From NCBI GenBank assembly GCA_964507305.1, contig CAZDPQ010000176.1, positions 1-5,150 of the forward strand: 5,150 nucleotides of DNA. Direction: 5' to 3'. This document shows, one piece after another, positions 1 through 5,150 of this stretch; the stretch's first letter is position 1, and the number at the start of each line of letters is the position of its first letter. Origin of the DNA: JAQVYV01 sp964507305. Lineage in GTDB: Bacteria > Bacillota > Clostridia > Saccharofermentanales > UBA5734. The notes beneath the pieces were generated by a model. That model saw only the letters and a program-made list of their open reading frames with translations. It ran no database searches and was not told where the DNA came from. The position numbers and the translations under genes were made by a program.

Positions 1-18
1 GTATTCCTTGCCCGTCGT

Positions 19-200
19 ATTTCAGTATCCACTAACGGATCGAGGGGGATGCAACCCTACGTTGATCGTTCCCCCGCTTGCCATCCGCGTCATTTCAGTA
101 TCCACTAACGGATCGAGGGGGATGCAACACGTTCGCGGTACTGAATGTCCCGCTGAATCCCGTATTTCAGTATCCACTAACGGATCGAGGGGGATGCAAC
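19..200 (-). CRISPR. CRISPR array end: three identical 37-bp repeats, two spacers
   Basis: Three perfect 37-bp repeats lie at 19-55, 92-128 and 164-200, separated by unrelated spacers of 36 nt (56-91) and 35 nt (129-163). Bases 1-18 are part of another spacer, so the array continues to the left. On the plus strand the repeat starts ATTTCAGTATCC and ends GGGGGATGCAAC. On the minus strand it starts GTTGCATCC and ends ACTGAAAT, which fits the common GTT start and GAAA-containing 5' handle of crRNAs, so I assign it to the minus strand. An internal ATCC/GGAT pair around a 6-nt loop could give only a weak hairpin. The repeats show no decay at the 200 end, consistent with the leader-proximal side. 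No cas gene is in the window, so the CRISPR type cannot be named. Neither spacer matches anything else in this window by eye. Confidence 0.95.
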
Positions 201-255
201 TGCGTATTTTTGCACCTCAAAACCTATTATACAACCATTTTCAAGCCTTTACGGG
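201..255 (-). promoter_or_regulatory. Putative CRISPR leader with a TATAAT box
   Basis: The stretch next to the last repeat is A/T-rich compared with its surroundings. On the minus strand it carries a perfect TATAAT (plus 226-231). Transcription from it would begin roughly 15-20 nt before the first repeat and run leftward through the array, in the direction suggested by repeat polarity. No good -35 is seen at 16-18 bp; the best candidates there are CGTAAA- or CCGTAA-like. A TTGAAA is present but only 7 bp away. The leader role is inferred from position, composition and this single box. The leader may extend further toward 350. Confidence 0.4.
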
Positions 256-303
256 CATTTTAAGGCCATTCTGAAGGGGCACTGTTCTTGGGCTTCGGAG
301 CAG

Positions 304-350
304 TTTTCGCAAACCGTTTTTTGCTTAAAAACCGGGGAGATTTGCGAAAA
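304..350. repeat. Perfect 10-bp inverted repeat, 27-nt centre
   Basis: TTTTCGCAAA at 304-313 is exactly mirrored by TTTGCGAAAA at 341-350. The centre contains a smaller T-run/A-run fold (TTTTT, short loop, AAAAA), so the whole could form an extended hairpin in DNA or RNA. It lies about 100 bp from the last CRISPR repeat on the presumed leader side. It could be a protein-binding dyad, a remnant of a small mobile element, or a structured RNA. There is no G/C-rich stem followed by a clean T-tract, so a standard terminator is unlikely. Confidence 0.55.
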
Positions 351-464
351 TCCCGCCAGGGTAAACCGTTGTTCCTGTCTGGCGTATCCACAAACCAAAC
401 AGGCAGGCGCACTGCTTTCACAACCTGCCTCCGCATAGATCGCCGAAACGACCGTCTGATGAAC

Positions 465-502
465 CAAACCTCCGCCGGTAGAAAAGATTCCCACCGGCGG
501 AG
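465..502 (-). terminator. Intrinsic terminator of the regulator-reductase operon
   Basis: A perfect 10-bp G/C-rich inverted repeat, CTCCGCCGGT (470-479) and ACCGGCGGAG (493-502), encloses a 13-nt loop. On the minus strand it is followed by GTTTGGTT, a short imperfect T-rich stretch. It begins 33 nt after the stop codon of the last reductase gene, in the right orientation. The stem is strong; the modest T-tract is the weak point. Confidence 0.65.
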
Positions 503-535
503 TGTTAGAAAAGGGAAGCAACGCCTCAACCTCGG

Positions 536-1387
536 CTAAACTGGAAGTTTACGAGATGCCAGCCACTTCACAACCTCAGGGTCGCGGTGGTCAAAAAAGA
601 GGCTGCGCCCGGTATCCAGAGCGGCGATAGCGGCCATGTCCTGGGGGGTGAGTTCAAAGTCAAAAACATGGAAATTTTCTTCAATACGTTCCCTGCGCGC
701 CGACTTGGGAATCACCACCACACCGCGTTGAATCAACCAGCGCAAAATAACCTGCGCCACCGTCCGCTGGTGCGCCCGGGCGATGGAAACCAGAACTTCA
801 TTCTGGAAGATCTGGTTGCGCCCTTCTGCAAAAGGCCCCCAGGATTCGATCTGCACCCCGTTTTCCTGCAGGAACTTCTGCGTGGCCGCCTGCTGGTGGA
901 AAGGATGCGTCTCGATCTGATTCACCGCAGGAATGACCTCATGGTGCATGATCAGGTCCATGACGCGGTCAGGGTAAAAATTGCTCACCCCGATGGCACG
1001 CACCCGTCCTTCGCGGTACAGTTCTTCCATGGCCCGCCATGAACAGTGCACATCGCCGTAGGGCTGATGAATCAGATACAAATCGAGGTAATCTACCTGC
1101 AACCTGGCCAGTGACTTTTCAAAGGCCTTTTTCGTGGGCTCATAACCGGCGTCCTGAATCCACAGTTTGGTGGTCAAGAAAATCTCTTCCCGCGGCACCC
1201 CGCTCCGCCTGATGGCCCGGCCCACGGCTTCTTCATTCATGTAAGACGCCGCAGTATCAATCAGGCGGTAGCCGGTCTCCAGCGCGTCTAACACGGCGCG
1301 CTCACATTCCTCAGGGTCAGATATCTGAAAGACGCCAAACCCCAGAATGGGCATTTCAACCCCATTATTTAAAACTACGCTCTGCAT
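536..1387 (-). CDS. Aldo/keto reductase, DkgA/YvgN type (AKR5-like)
   Basis: Predicted cytosolic NADPH-dependent reductase of aldehydes and 2-oxoaldehydes, 283 residues, the usual length for this group. The (beta/alpha)8 family signatures are in order. The catalytic tetrad is Asp44 (LIDTA), Tyr49 (ASYMNE), Lys74 (TTKLW) and His107 (LIHQP). GVSNF is at 133-137, NQIE at 156-159, and the cofactor-phosphate motif IPKSARRERIEEN at 226-238. The C-terminal SLFFDHRDPEVVKWL resembles DkgA/YvgN-like enzymes. The ATG is preceded by AGGAGG (plus 1392-1397) at good spacing, and this site fills most of the 17-nt gap after the upstream reductase gene, so the two are co-transcribed. Known relatives reduce methylglyoxal or 2,5-diketogluconate. 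The substrate here is not shown by sequence; the AdhR-like regulator in the same operon favours toxic carbonyls. All catalytic residues are intact. Confidence 0.93.
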   Translation of the reverse strand: MQSVVLNNGVEMPILGFGVFQISDPEECERAVLDALETGYRLIDTAASYMNEEAVGRAIRRSGVPREEIFLTTKLWIQDAGYEPTKKAFEKSLARLQVDYLDLYLIHQPYGDVHCSWRAMEELYREGRVRAIGVSNFYPDRVMDLIMHHEVIPAVNQIETHPFHQQAATQKFLQENGVQIESWGPFAEGRNQIFQNEVLVSIARAHQRTVAQVILRWLIQRGVVVIPKSARRERIEENFHVFDFELTPQDMAAIAALDTGRSLFFDHRDPEVVKWLASRKLPV

Positions 1388-1404
1388 GGCTCCTCCTTTT
1401 CGTT

Positions 1405-2391
1405 TTACAAAGCGCCCACCACGCGATGCGGCACGTAAGGTTCTTCCAGATAGGCCACCTCATCCGCGGTTAATTTCACCGCCAGCGCACCGACGGCTTC
1501 TTCAAGATGAGATACTTTGGTGGCCCCGATAATGGGTGCAACCACAGGTTGCTTTTGCAGCAGCCAGGCCAGAGCCACCTGAGCCCGGCTCACCCCCTGC
1601 TTTTCGGCAATTTCGGCAACCCGCTCGATAACTTTGCGGTCCGATTCGGCACTTGCATCGTACTTTTGCCTGGCAATAGGATCTGTTTGAGCGCGCACCG
1701 AGCTGTCTGGCGACCAGTCGCGCGTCAGCCTGCCGGCCGCAAGCGGGCTGTAAGGGATACAGCCGATCTTCGCATCGCGGCAAAGGGGGAGCATTTCGCG
1801 CTCTTCCTCCCGGTAGATCAGATTGAGGTGATTCTGCATCGAGACAAAGCGCGCCCAGCCATGCTTCTCGGCAGTAAACAGCGCCTTCTGGAACTGCCAG
1901 GCGTACATGGCCGAAGCGCCGATATAACGGGCTTTGCCAGCGCGGACAACGTCATTCAGCGCTTCCATGGTTTCTTCGATCGGCGTTTCGTAGTCCCAGC
2001 GATGGATCTGGTAAAGATCCACGTAATCGGTTCCCAGCCGCTTCAGGCTGTGATCGATCTCGCTCAGGATGGCCTTGCGCGAAAGCCCGCCCCCGTTCGG
2101 CCCCTGGCGCATCTTCCCCCACACTTTGGTAGCAAGGACTACCTCATCCCGGCTGGCAAAATCCCTGAGCGCACGTCCGAGGATTTCCTCGCTGGCGCCA
2201 TAGGCATAAATGTTGGCCGTGTCGAAAAAGTTAATCCCCAGCTCCAGCGCCTTCTTGATGACGGCGCGGCTCTCTTCCTCATCCAGCGCCCAGGCGTTGT
2301 GCGTCCACCCCGGCGCCTTACCAAACCCCATGCAACCAAGGCAAATCCGCGACACATCCATTCCGGTGTTGCCGAGCTTGGTGTATTCCAT
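1405..2391 (-). CDS. yajO: Aldo/keto reductase, YajO-like
   Basis: A 328-residue aldo/keto reductase strongly resembling E. coli YajO as I recall it. Shared stretches include LGNTGMDVSRICLGCMGFG at the N terminus, GINFFDTANIY, SEEILGRALRDFA, DYVDLYQIHRWDYETPIEET, NDVVRAGKARYIGAS, NLIYREEEREMLPLC, AQVALAWLL and a PHRVVG end. The catalytic tetrad is Asp57, Tyr62, Lys89 and His130. I chose the ATG at 2391 because homology begins there and AGAGGA (plus 2402-2407) lies 10 nt upstream. The frame stays open to 2484, but that extension overlaps the regulator gene and has no family similarity. The gene sits 25 nt after the regulator and 17 nt before the second reductase. YajO has been annotated as a 1-deoxyxylulose-5-phosphate-forming enzyme, but the fold is a general NADPH-dependent carbonyl reductase, and detoxification suits this operon better (inference). 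Confidence 0.93.
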   Translation of the reverse strand: MEYTKLGNTGMDVSRICLGCMGFGKAPGWTHNAWALDEEESRAVIKKALELGINFFDTANIYAYGASEEILGRALRDFASRDEVVLATKVWGKMRQGPNGGGLSRKAILSEIDHSLKRLGTDYVDLYQIHRWDYETPIEETMEALNDVVRAGKARYIGASAMYAWQFQKALFTAEKHGWARFVSMQNHLNLIYREEEREMLPLCRDAKIGCIPYSPLAAGRLTRDWSPDSSVRAQTDPIARQKYDASAESDRKVIERVAEIAEKQGVSRAQVALAWLLQKQPVVAPIIGATKVSHLEEAVGALAVKLTADEVAYLEEPYVPHRVVGAL

Positions 2392-2416
2392 GTTTTTGTC
2401 TTCCTCTCTTTCTGAA

Positions 2417-2809
2417 TTAAAATTCCTCAACCCTGGAGAGCATTTCTTTCTCCTTCTCCAGAAGAGCACTCTCATAAACGCCAATCTTGTAGTTCAAAAG
2501 ATCCAGTGTTTTCTGCATCTCTGCAATCCGGGCGGCGAGCAAATCGCGCTGTTCCTGCAAAATCTCCTTTCTGGCCTCGATGGTCTGGTCGCCCTGCAGA
2601 ACAAGCTGGACGTATTCGATGAGGGTTTCCACCGGCAGACCCGCACGGCGCATACACTTAATGAACTCAATACGCCTCAAATCTGTGGCATCGTACTCAC
2701 GGATTCCACCTTCGTTCCGCCTGACCGAGGGAAGCAGTCCCACCCGCTCATAATAGCGGAGCGTATCGGGAGAAACGCCTGTTTTCTCGCTCACTTCTGC
2801 GATCTTCAT
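2417..2809 (-). CDS. adhR: MerR-family regulator, AdhR-like electrophile sensor
   Basis: A 130-residue MerR-family activator. The winged helix-turn-helix spans about residues 1-70 (KIAEVSEKTGVSPDTLRYYERVGLL, then GIREYDATDLRRIEFIKCMR), followed by a long dimerisation coiled coil at about 75-125. It closely resembles Bacillus subtilis AdhR, including IEFIKCMR-AGL, ALIEY-like and EARK-IL stretches. AdhR activates aldehyde-response genes through a conserved Cys52. With the start chosen here the only cysteine is exactly residue 52. Two adjacent ATGs exist (2812 and 2809). GGAGGT (plus 2815-2820) is only 2 nt from the first but 5 nt from the second, so 2809 is preferred. It is the first gene of the operon, 25 nt upstream of the YajO-like reductase, and probably controls its own promoter. 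Carbonyl or thiol-reactive electrophile sensing is inferred from the AdhR match. Confidence 0.92.
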   Translation of the reverse strand: MKIAEVSEKTGVSPDTLRYYERVGLLPSVRRNEGGIREYDATDLRRIEFIKCMRRAGLPVETLIEYVQLVLQGDQTIEARKEILQEQRDLLAARIAEMQKTLDLLNYKIGVYESALLEKEKEMLSRVEEF

Positions 2810-2826
2810 CATCCACCTCCATTACC

Positions 2827-2858
2827 AGTGTAACACCTGGAGTTAACTCTAAGTCAAG
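2827..2858 (-). promoter_or_regulatory. P1: MerR-type promoter and operator of the regulator-reductase operon
   Basis: On the minus strand a -35 TTGACT (plus 2852-2857) and a -10 TACACT (2827-2832) are separated by 19 bp. This over-long spacer is typical of promoters that MerR-family proteins activate by DNA distortion. A perfect palindrome, GAGTTAACTC, is centred in the spacer, with further partial symmetry outside it (AC..T to A..GT). Predicted transcription starts near 2820, so the 5' leader is only about 11 nt and the GGAGGT ribosome site is almost at the RNA end. Binding by the AdhR-like product is inferred. Confidence 0.8.
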
Positions 2859-2860
2859 GA

Positions 2861-2888
2861 AAAAATGAAAAATGGGGATATTTTCCCC
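2861..2888 (-). terminator. Intrinsic terminator after the MFS gene
   Basis: On the minus strand GGGGA (plus 2884-2888) and TCCCC (2874-2878) enclose a 5-nt loop and are followed by ATTTTTCATTTTTT. The stem is short but G/C-rich and the T-tract is long. It lies 88 nt beyond the transporter stop codon and directly before P1, so it would isolate the two transcription units. The 87 nt between it and the stop codon (2889-2975) hold no other clear element. Confidence 0.6.
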
Positions 2889-2975
2889 TCCAAACCTGCC
2901 AGAAAAAAGCCCACCGGCGCATCCACCCCGGCTAAACCGGACAAGACAGGGCATTTACCGAAAACCATCCCCTTC

Positions 2976-4370
2976 TCACTCACCATTCGCAGAAATTTGC
3001 GGAAGAGTCATCATCAGGAACAAAGCTATCAACATAGCCATCGCCCCTGCCAGGAAGACCAGTTTCAGTCCTCCTTCGAGTGTGGAAGCGCTGTTTTGCA
3101 CCAGTCCCAGAACTGCTGGAGCCACAGCAATTCCCACCATCTGGAAGAAGAAAATGGCGCCAACCGCCACGCCCAGCAGGTGTTTGGGAACGGTGAGCTG
3201 TGCCATCACCGCGTTAATCGTAGGGATGACCCCCATCCCTAATCCGGCTACAGAAGTGACGAGAATATACACCCAGATGGGCGTATGGGCCGTGAAGCGC
3301 CCCATGGTAAACATGGCAAGCCCGATGACGCCAAAGCTGAAAACGTACACCCACTGATACTTCCTGGTTTTTGCCAGCAGGAAGCCGGTGGGAATGCCCA
3401 TAAAAGCCACCAGCATCGTATAGGGGGTCAGCATGGAACCGCTGAGCGTAGCACTCACCCCCATAACATTTTGAGCAAACAGAGGGGCATAAGCATTCAT
3501 GGCAACAGAACCGAAAAAGTACAGAAAGCCGCCCGCAGCCACCGTGAGGAAAGCGCGATTGAACAACACCTGCGGATCCAGAATGGGAGCCTCAGCCTTT
3601 TTTTCGATGGCAATGAACCCCGCCCAGGCGATCCCGGCTACTCCGATAAGGAACGCACCCTCTCCCCGCCTCTCCGGCACCCCCAGCCAGGAAAACCCGA
3701 TGATCAGCGCCGTGGTGGCAATTGCCATACTGAGAATACCCCATCCATCGATGCTTTGGCGGCGGGGAGAACTGTGTTTGGGAAGTCCCAGGGCAATGAA
3801 AACGCCTGCAAGAAGTGCCAGAGGGAGCGATGCCCAGAACACCCCCCGCCAGCCCCAGGAACTGTCGGCCACCAGCCCACCCAGCACCGGCCCGATCGTT
3901 GCGGCAATCCCCGAAGGCAGGTTGAGCAACCCCGTCCATTTTGCCCGTTCTTCCGGAGGGAACAGATCGCCGATGGCGGTAAAGCAGAGCGGCACAATAG
4001 CCCACCAGCCCACGCTCATAACGGTCTGAATGGCCACCACCGCCCCCATAGACCGGCTCAGCGGCACCAGGCATAACCCTGCCGCCAGGAACACCATGGT
4101 CACGAGCAAAATCTTGCGCCGCCCATACATATCAGACAGCCTGCCAAAGATCAGTGTGCCTATTGCCCCCCCCAGAGCCGGTAAGGCAATTAACCACGAG
4201 AACCATGGCATACCGTTCAATTCGGCAATCATTCTGGGTGTGGCAATGTTACGCGCGTTGATGAAAAGATAGCTGATAAACTGGGTAAAAAAAACAGCCC
4301 CAACGCCGATGGCGATTCTGCGTCTGGCAGATGAAACCTGTTGCTCCAAAATCAACGATGATTGTTCCAT
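2976..4370 (-). CDS. MFS multidrug-type exporter (DHA2/EmrB-QacA-like, 14 TM)
   Basis: A 464-residue inner-membrane transporter with about 14 hydrophobic segments (roughly 18-38, 56-77, 86-104, 108-132, 148-168, 176-195, 208-230, 239-256, 275-298, 310-333, 340-360, 365-387, 400-425, 438-456). MFS motif A is GRLSDMYGRRK at 76-86, in the loop between helices 2 and 3. A motif C-like GPVLGG is at 160-165, typical of antiporters, and WGWRGVFW (172-179) resembles the DHA2 WRW-F signature. Family members export drugs or toxic organics using the proton gradient; the substrate is unknown. The ATG at 4370 is chosen because GGAGGA (plus 4380-4385) lies 9 nt upstream and the N terminus then starts with a short cytosolic tail. 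The frame is open to 4457 without support. Its promoter P2 resembles P1, linking it to the AdhR-like regulator. Confidence 0.9.
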   Translation of the reverse strand: MEQSSLILEQQVSSARRRIAIGVGAVFFTQFISYLFINARNIATPRMIAELNGMPWFSWLIALPALGGAIGTLIFGRLSDMYGRRKILLVTMVFLAAGLCLVPLSRSMGAVVAIQTVMSVGWWAIVPLCFTAIGDLFPPEERAKWTGLLNLPSGIAATIGPVLGGLVADSSWGWRGVFWASLPLALLAGVFIALGLPKHSSPRRQSIDGWGILSMAIATTALIIGFSWLGVPERRGEGAFLIGVAGIAWAGFIAIEKKAEAPILDPQVLFNRAFLTVAAGGFLYFFGSVAMNAYAPLFAQNVMGVSATLSGSMLTPYTMLVAFMGIPTGFLLAKTRKYQWVYVFSFGVIGLAMFTMGRFTAHTPIWVYILVTSVAGLGMGVIPTINAVMAQLTVPKHLLGVAVGAIFFFQMVGIAVAPAVLGLVQNSASTLEGGLKLVFLAGAMAMLIALFLMMTLPQISANGE

Positions 4371-4662
4371 AAAATAAATTCCTCCACTAAGACAGAGATT
4401 TCTCGCGCCTGGTTGTCTGGCACTCGATGCAGGGATGGCAAATGAAGGCAAAGCCATGATCTCCCTACTGGTATGGGACAGGGAACGGGATGCATAACGC
4501 GGTAACGGCAGAGGGCAAACAGTCTGAGAATGGCCTCCACAGGTTCGATAATCCTGGCATCGGAATGATTCTCAACGCGCATACCTCAAGCGCAGGAATG
4601 CATGGTTCGCTTCATCTTCGAAAAGGTACACCTCGGTCACGGAGCGCACAGGATACAGCATA
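4371..4662 (-). other. Long 5' leader of the MFS gene (about 290 nt)
   Basis: If P2 drives the transporter, its mRNA carries a leader of roughly 290 nt, in contrast to about 11 nt at P1. I see no recognisable riboswitch or strong terminator/antiterminator pair. It contains two overlapping minus-strand open frames: 29 codons at 4572-4661, and 76 codons at 4352-4582 starting 11 nt before the first one stops and running 19 nt past the transporter start codon. Neither encodes a protein I recognise. It may be an attenuating leader, a decayed gene, or plain untranslated sequence. Confidence 0.45.
4572..4661 (-). CDS. Possible leaderless small ORF, 29 aa, in the MFS leader
   Basis: The frame starts MLYPVRSVTEVYLF and ends LRLRYAR, 29 residues followed by TGA. 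Its ATG begins 7 nt after the -10 box of P2, so the first base of the RNA could be the A of the start codon, giving a leaderless message. No good ribosome site precedes it. I do not recognise the peptide, and chance frames of this length are common. The only support is the position of the ATG relative to the promoter. Confidence 0.2.
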   Translation of the reverse strand: MLYPVRSVTEVYLFEDEANHAFLRLRYAR

Positions 4663-4668
4663 TCCCGT

Positions 4669-4700
4669 ATTTTAGAGGCTGGAGTCAGCTTTAAGTCAAG
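4669..4700 (-). promoter_or_regulatory. P2: second MerR-type promoter, upstream of the MFS gene
   Basis: On the minus strand a -35 TTGACT (plus 4694-4699) and a -10 TAAAAT (4669-4674) are again separated by exactly 19 bp. Over the 32-bp element 23 positions match P1, and 19 of the first 22 match, including CTTGACTTA and ACTCCAG. The central palindrome is less perfect than in P1 (AGCTGACT versus AGTTAACT). Control by the AdhR-like regulator encoded at 2417-2809 is a strong inference from this resemblance. Confidence 0.75.
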
Positions 4701-4760
4701 AGCAAATTTGAGAAATCCGCAGGATAGGATATTCATCATCCCTGGCGAAAGGGGTTAAAA

Positions 4761-4801
4761 GCTCAGAATGCCCCCATCACCTGACGGCATGTTTTTTGAG
4801 C
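4761..4801. terminator. Possible bidirectional terminator hairpin
   Basis: Nested inverted arms GCTCA/TGAGC (4761-4765, 4797-4801) and ATGCC/GGCAT (4768-4772, 4786-4790) form an interrupted stem. On the plus strand the inner stem is followed by GTTTTTTG; on the minus strand the outer stem is followed by TTTT. It could stop leftward transcripts coming from the repeat region before they reach P2. No gene in the window needs it on the plus strand. The flanking bases (4701-4760 and 4802-4937) show no gene or clear element. Confidence 0.4.
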
Positions 4802-4937
4802 GGAGACGAAGTTTTACCGGAAATCCAGCAATAGCTCACGGAGAAGCAGGCCACGCCCCTCCGAAGCATCCAGGGATGACCCGATCATCATCGTATGGAA
4901 CCTTCTCTCCCGAATTGACGTTTGGATGAACACCTGT

Positions 4938-5150
4938 CAGGGCTCGAATAACATCCCCCCATGGGGACCCCGAACCCATTCCGCTTAAATAAAAATGATC
5001 CACCGGGGACTCGAATAGCATCCCCCTGCGGGGACCCTGAACCCATTCCACTTAAATAAAAAATGATCCACCGGGGACTCGAATAGCATCCCCCTGCGGG
5101 GACCCCGAACCCATTCCGCTTAAATAAAAATGATCCACCGGGGACTCGAA
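4938..5150. repeat. Tandem 67-68-bp repeat array, structured, runs off the window
   Basis: Three full units (4938-5004, 67 bp; 5005-5072, 68 bp; 5073-5139, 67 bp) and the start of a fourth (5140-5150) lie head to tail. Units two and three differ at only a few bases; the first unit is the most divergent, as expected at an array edge. Each has TCCCC, a 4-nt loop (CCAT or CTGC) and GGGGA, then CCC, a conserved GAACCCATTCC, an A/T-rich TTAAATAAAAA stretch and TGATCCACC. The whole unit is conserved, so there is no repeat/spacer alternation. Unit lengths are not multiples of three and one unit has an extra A, so a coding repeat is unlikely although one minus frame stays open across part of it (4836-5051). 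Confidence 0.88.

Larger units (their letters stand above)
256..535. other. Intergenic region between CRISPR leader and reductase operon
   Basis: I find no gene I can support here. Minus-strand open frames exist at 249-521 and 260-529, but both need TTG starts with poorly spaced ribosome sites and overlap the terminator at 465-502. The region holds two inverted repeats (304-350, and a weaker CGCCAG/CTGGCG pair at 354-359 and 379-384) and the operon terminator. The rest is unassigned. Confidence 0.5.

Noticed and set aside
249..521. Minus-strand frame of 90 codons with CLVCG and CENC cysteine pairs suggesting a small zinc-ribbon protein
   Set aside because: It needs a TTG start with a ribosome site only 2 nt away, runs through the operon terminator and the inverted repeat at 304-350, and resembles no family I know. 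The cysteine spacing alone is not enough.
1507..2415. Plus-strand frame of 302 codons opposite the YajO-like gene, and similar plus-strand frames at 587-1042 and 3285-4076
   Set aside because: They lie antisense to genes with clear family motifs, have no ribosome site I can see and encode low-plausibility proteins rich in Arg, His and Pro. They are shadows of G/C-rich coding sequence.
2392..2484. N-terminal extension of the YajO-like protein by 31 residues
   Set aside because: It overlaps the regulator gene, lacks family similarity, and the internal ATG has its own ribosome site.
2903..2933. Second possible terminator on the minus strand ending in TTTTTT (plus 2903-2908)
   Set aside because: Only 4 base pairs (AGCC/GGCT) form next to the T-run; the hairpin at 2874-2888 is better.
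4836..5051. Minus-strand 71-codon frame through the tandem repeat (GPRRGMLFESPVDHF and similar)
   Set aside because: Units of 67 and 68 bp shift the frame in each copy, and no start signal or family match supports it.
4985..5087. tRNA T-arm-like strings on the minus strand of the repeat (ATTCGAGTCCCC, GGGTTCGGGGTCCC)
   Set aside because: The 5-bp stems do not close around a 7-nt loop, and no acceptor, D or anticodon arm is found at the right distance.
4938..5150. A second CRISPR array at the right edge; it shares GCATCCCCCT with the CRISPR repeat on the minus strand at the left edge
   Set aside because: The full 67-bp unit is conserved with no variable spacer, and the shared 10-mer is a C-rich string that can occur by chance.

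Overview
The window is a compact bacterial accessory segment of about 54% GC by eye. All convincing genes are on the minus strand, and the segment lies between two repeat arrays. No marker gene fixes the taxon. Strong Shine-Dalgarno sites, an AdhR-type MerR regulator and a 37-bp CRISPR repeat would suit a Firmicute or a member of the Chloroflexota such as Anaerolineae; this is inference only.

Left edge (1-200): the end of a CRISPR array with three identical 37-bp repeats and two complete spacers. Repeat polarity (GTTGC start and TGAAAT end on the minus strand) and a TATAAT box just beyond the last repeat suggest that the array is transcribed leftward and that the bases after 200 are its leader. 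No cas gene is present. Positions 201-535 hold the putative leader, a long inverted repeat and the terminator of the first operon, with no gene I can support.

Centre (536-2858): a three-gene minus-strand operon. It encodes an AdhR-like MerR regulator with a single cysteine at position 52, then a YajO-type aldo/keto reductase, then a second aldo/keto reductase of the DkgA/YvgN type. Gaps are 25 and 17 nt. Its promoter (P1) has the 19-bp spacer typical of MerR-activated promoters, with a palindrome inside the spacer. A terminator at 465-502 follows the last gene.

Right (2976-4700): a 14-helix DHA2-type MFS exporter, also on the minus strand, preceded by a leader of about 290 nt. Its promoter (P2) is a near copy of P1: same -35, same 19-bp spacing, 19 of the first 22 bases identical. 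The simplest reading is that the AdhR-like protein controls both units. Together they would form an electrophile or aldehyde response that reduces reactive carbonyls through two reductases and exports a toxic compound or product. A terminator at 2861-2888 separates the exporter from P1.

Right edge (4701-5150): a possible bidirectional terminator, then an array of near-identical 67-68-bp tandem units, each with a G/C-rich hairpin. The array runs off the window. It is a minisatellite-like repeat and not a second CRISPR, because the whole unit is conserved.

The most notable observation is the duplicated MerR-type promoter, which defines a small regulon. Next are the leader of the exporter, with a possible leaderless 29-codon ORF, and the structured tandem repeat.
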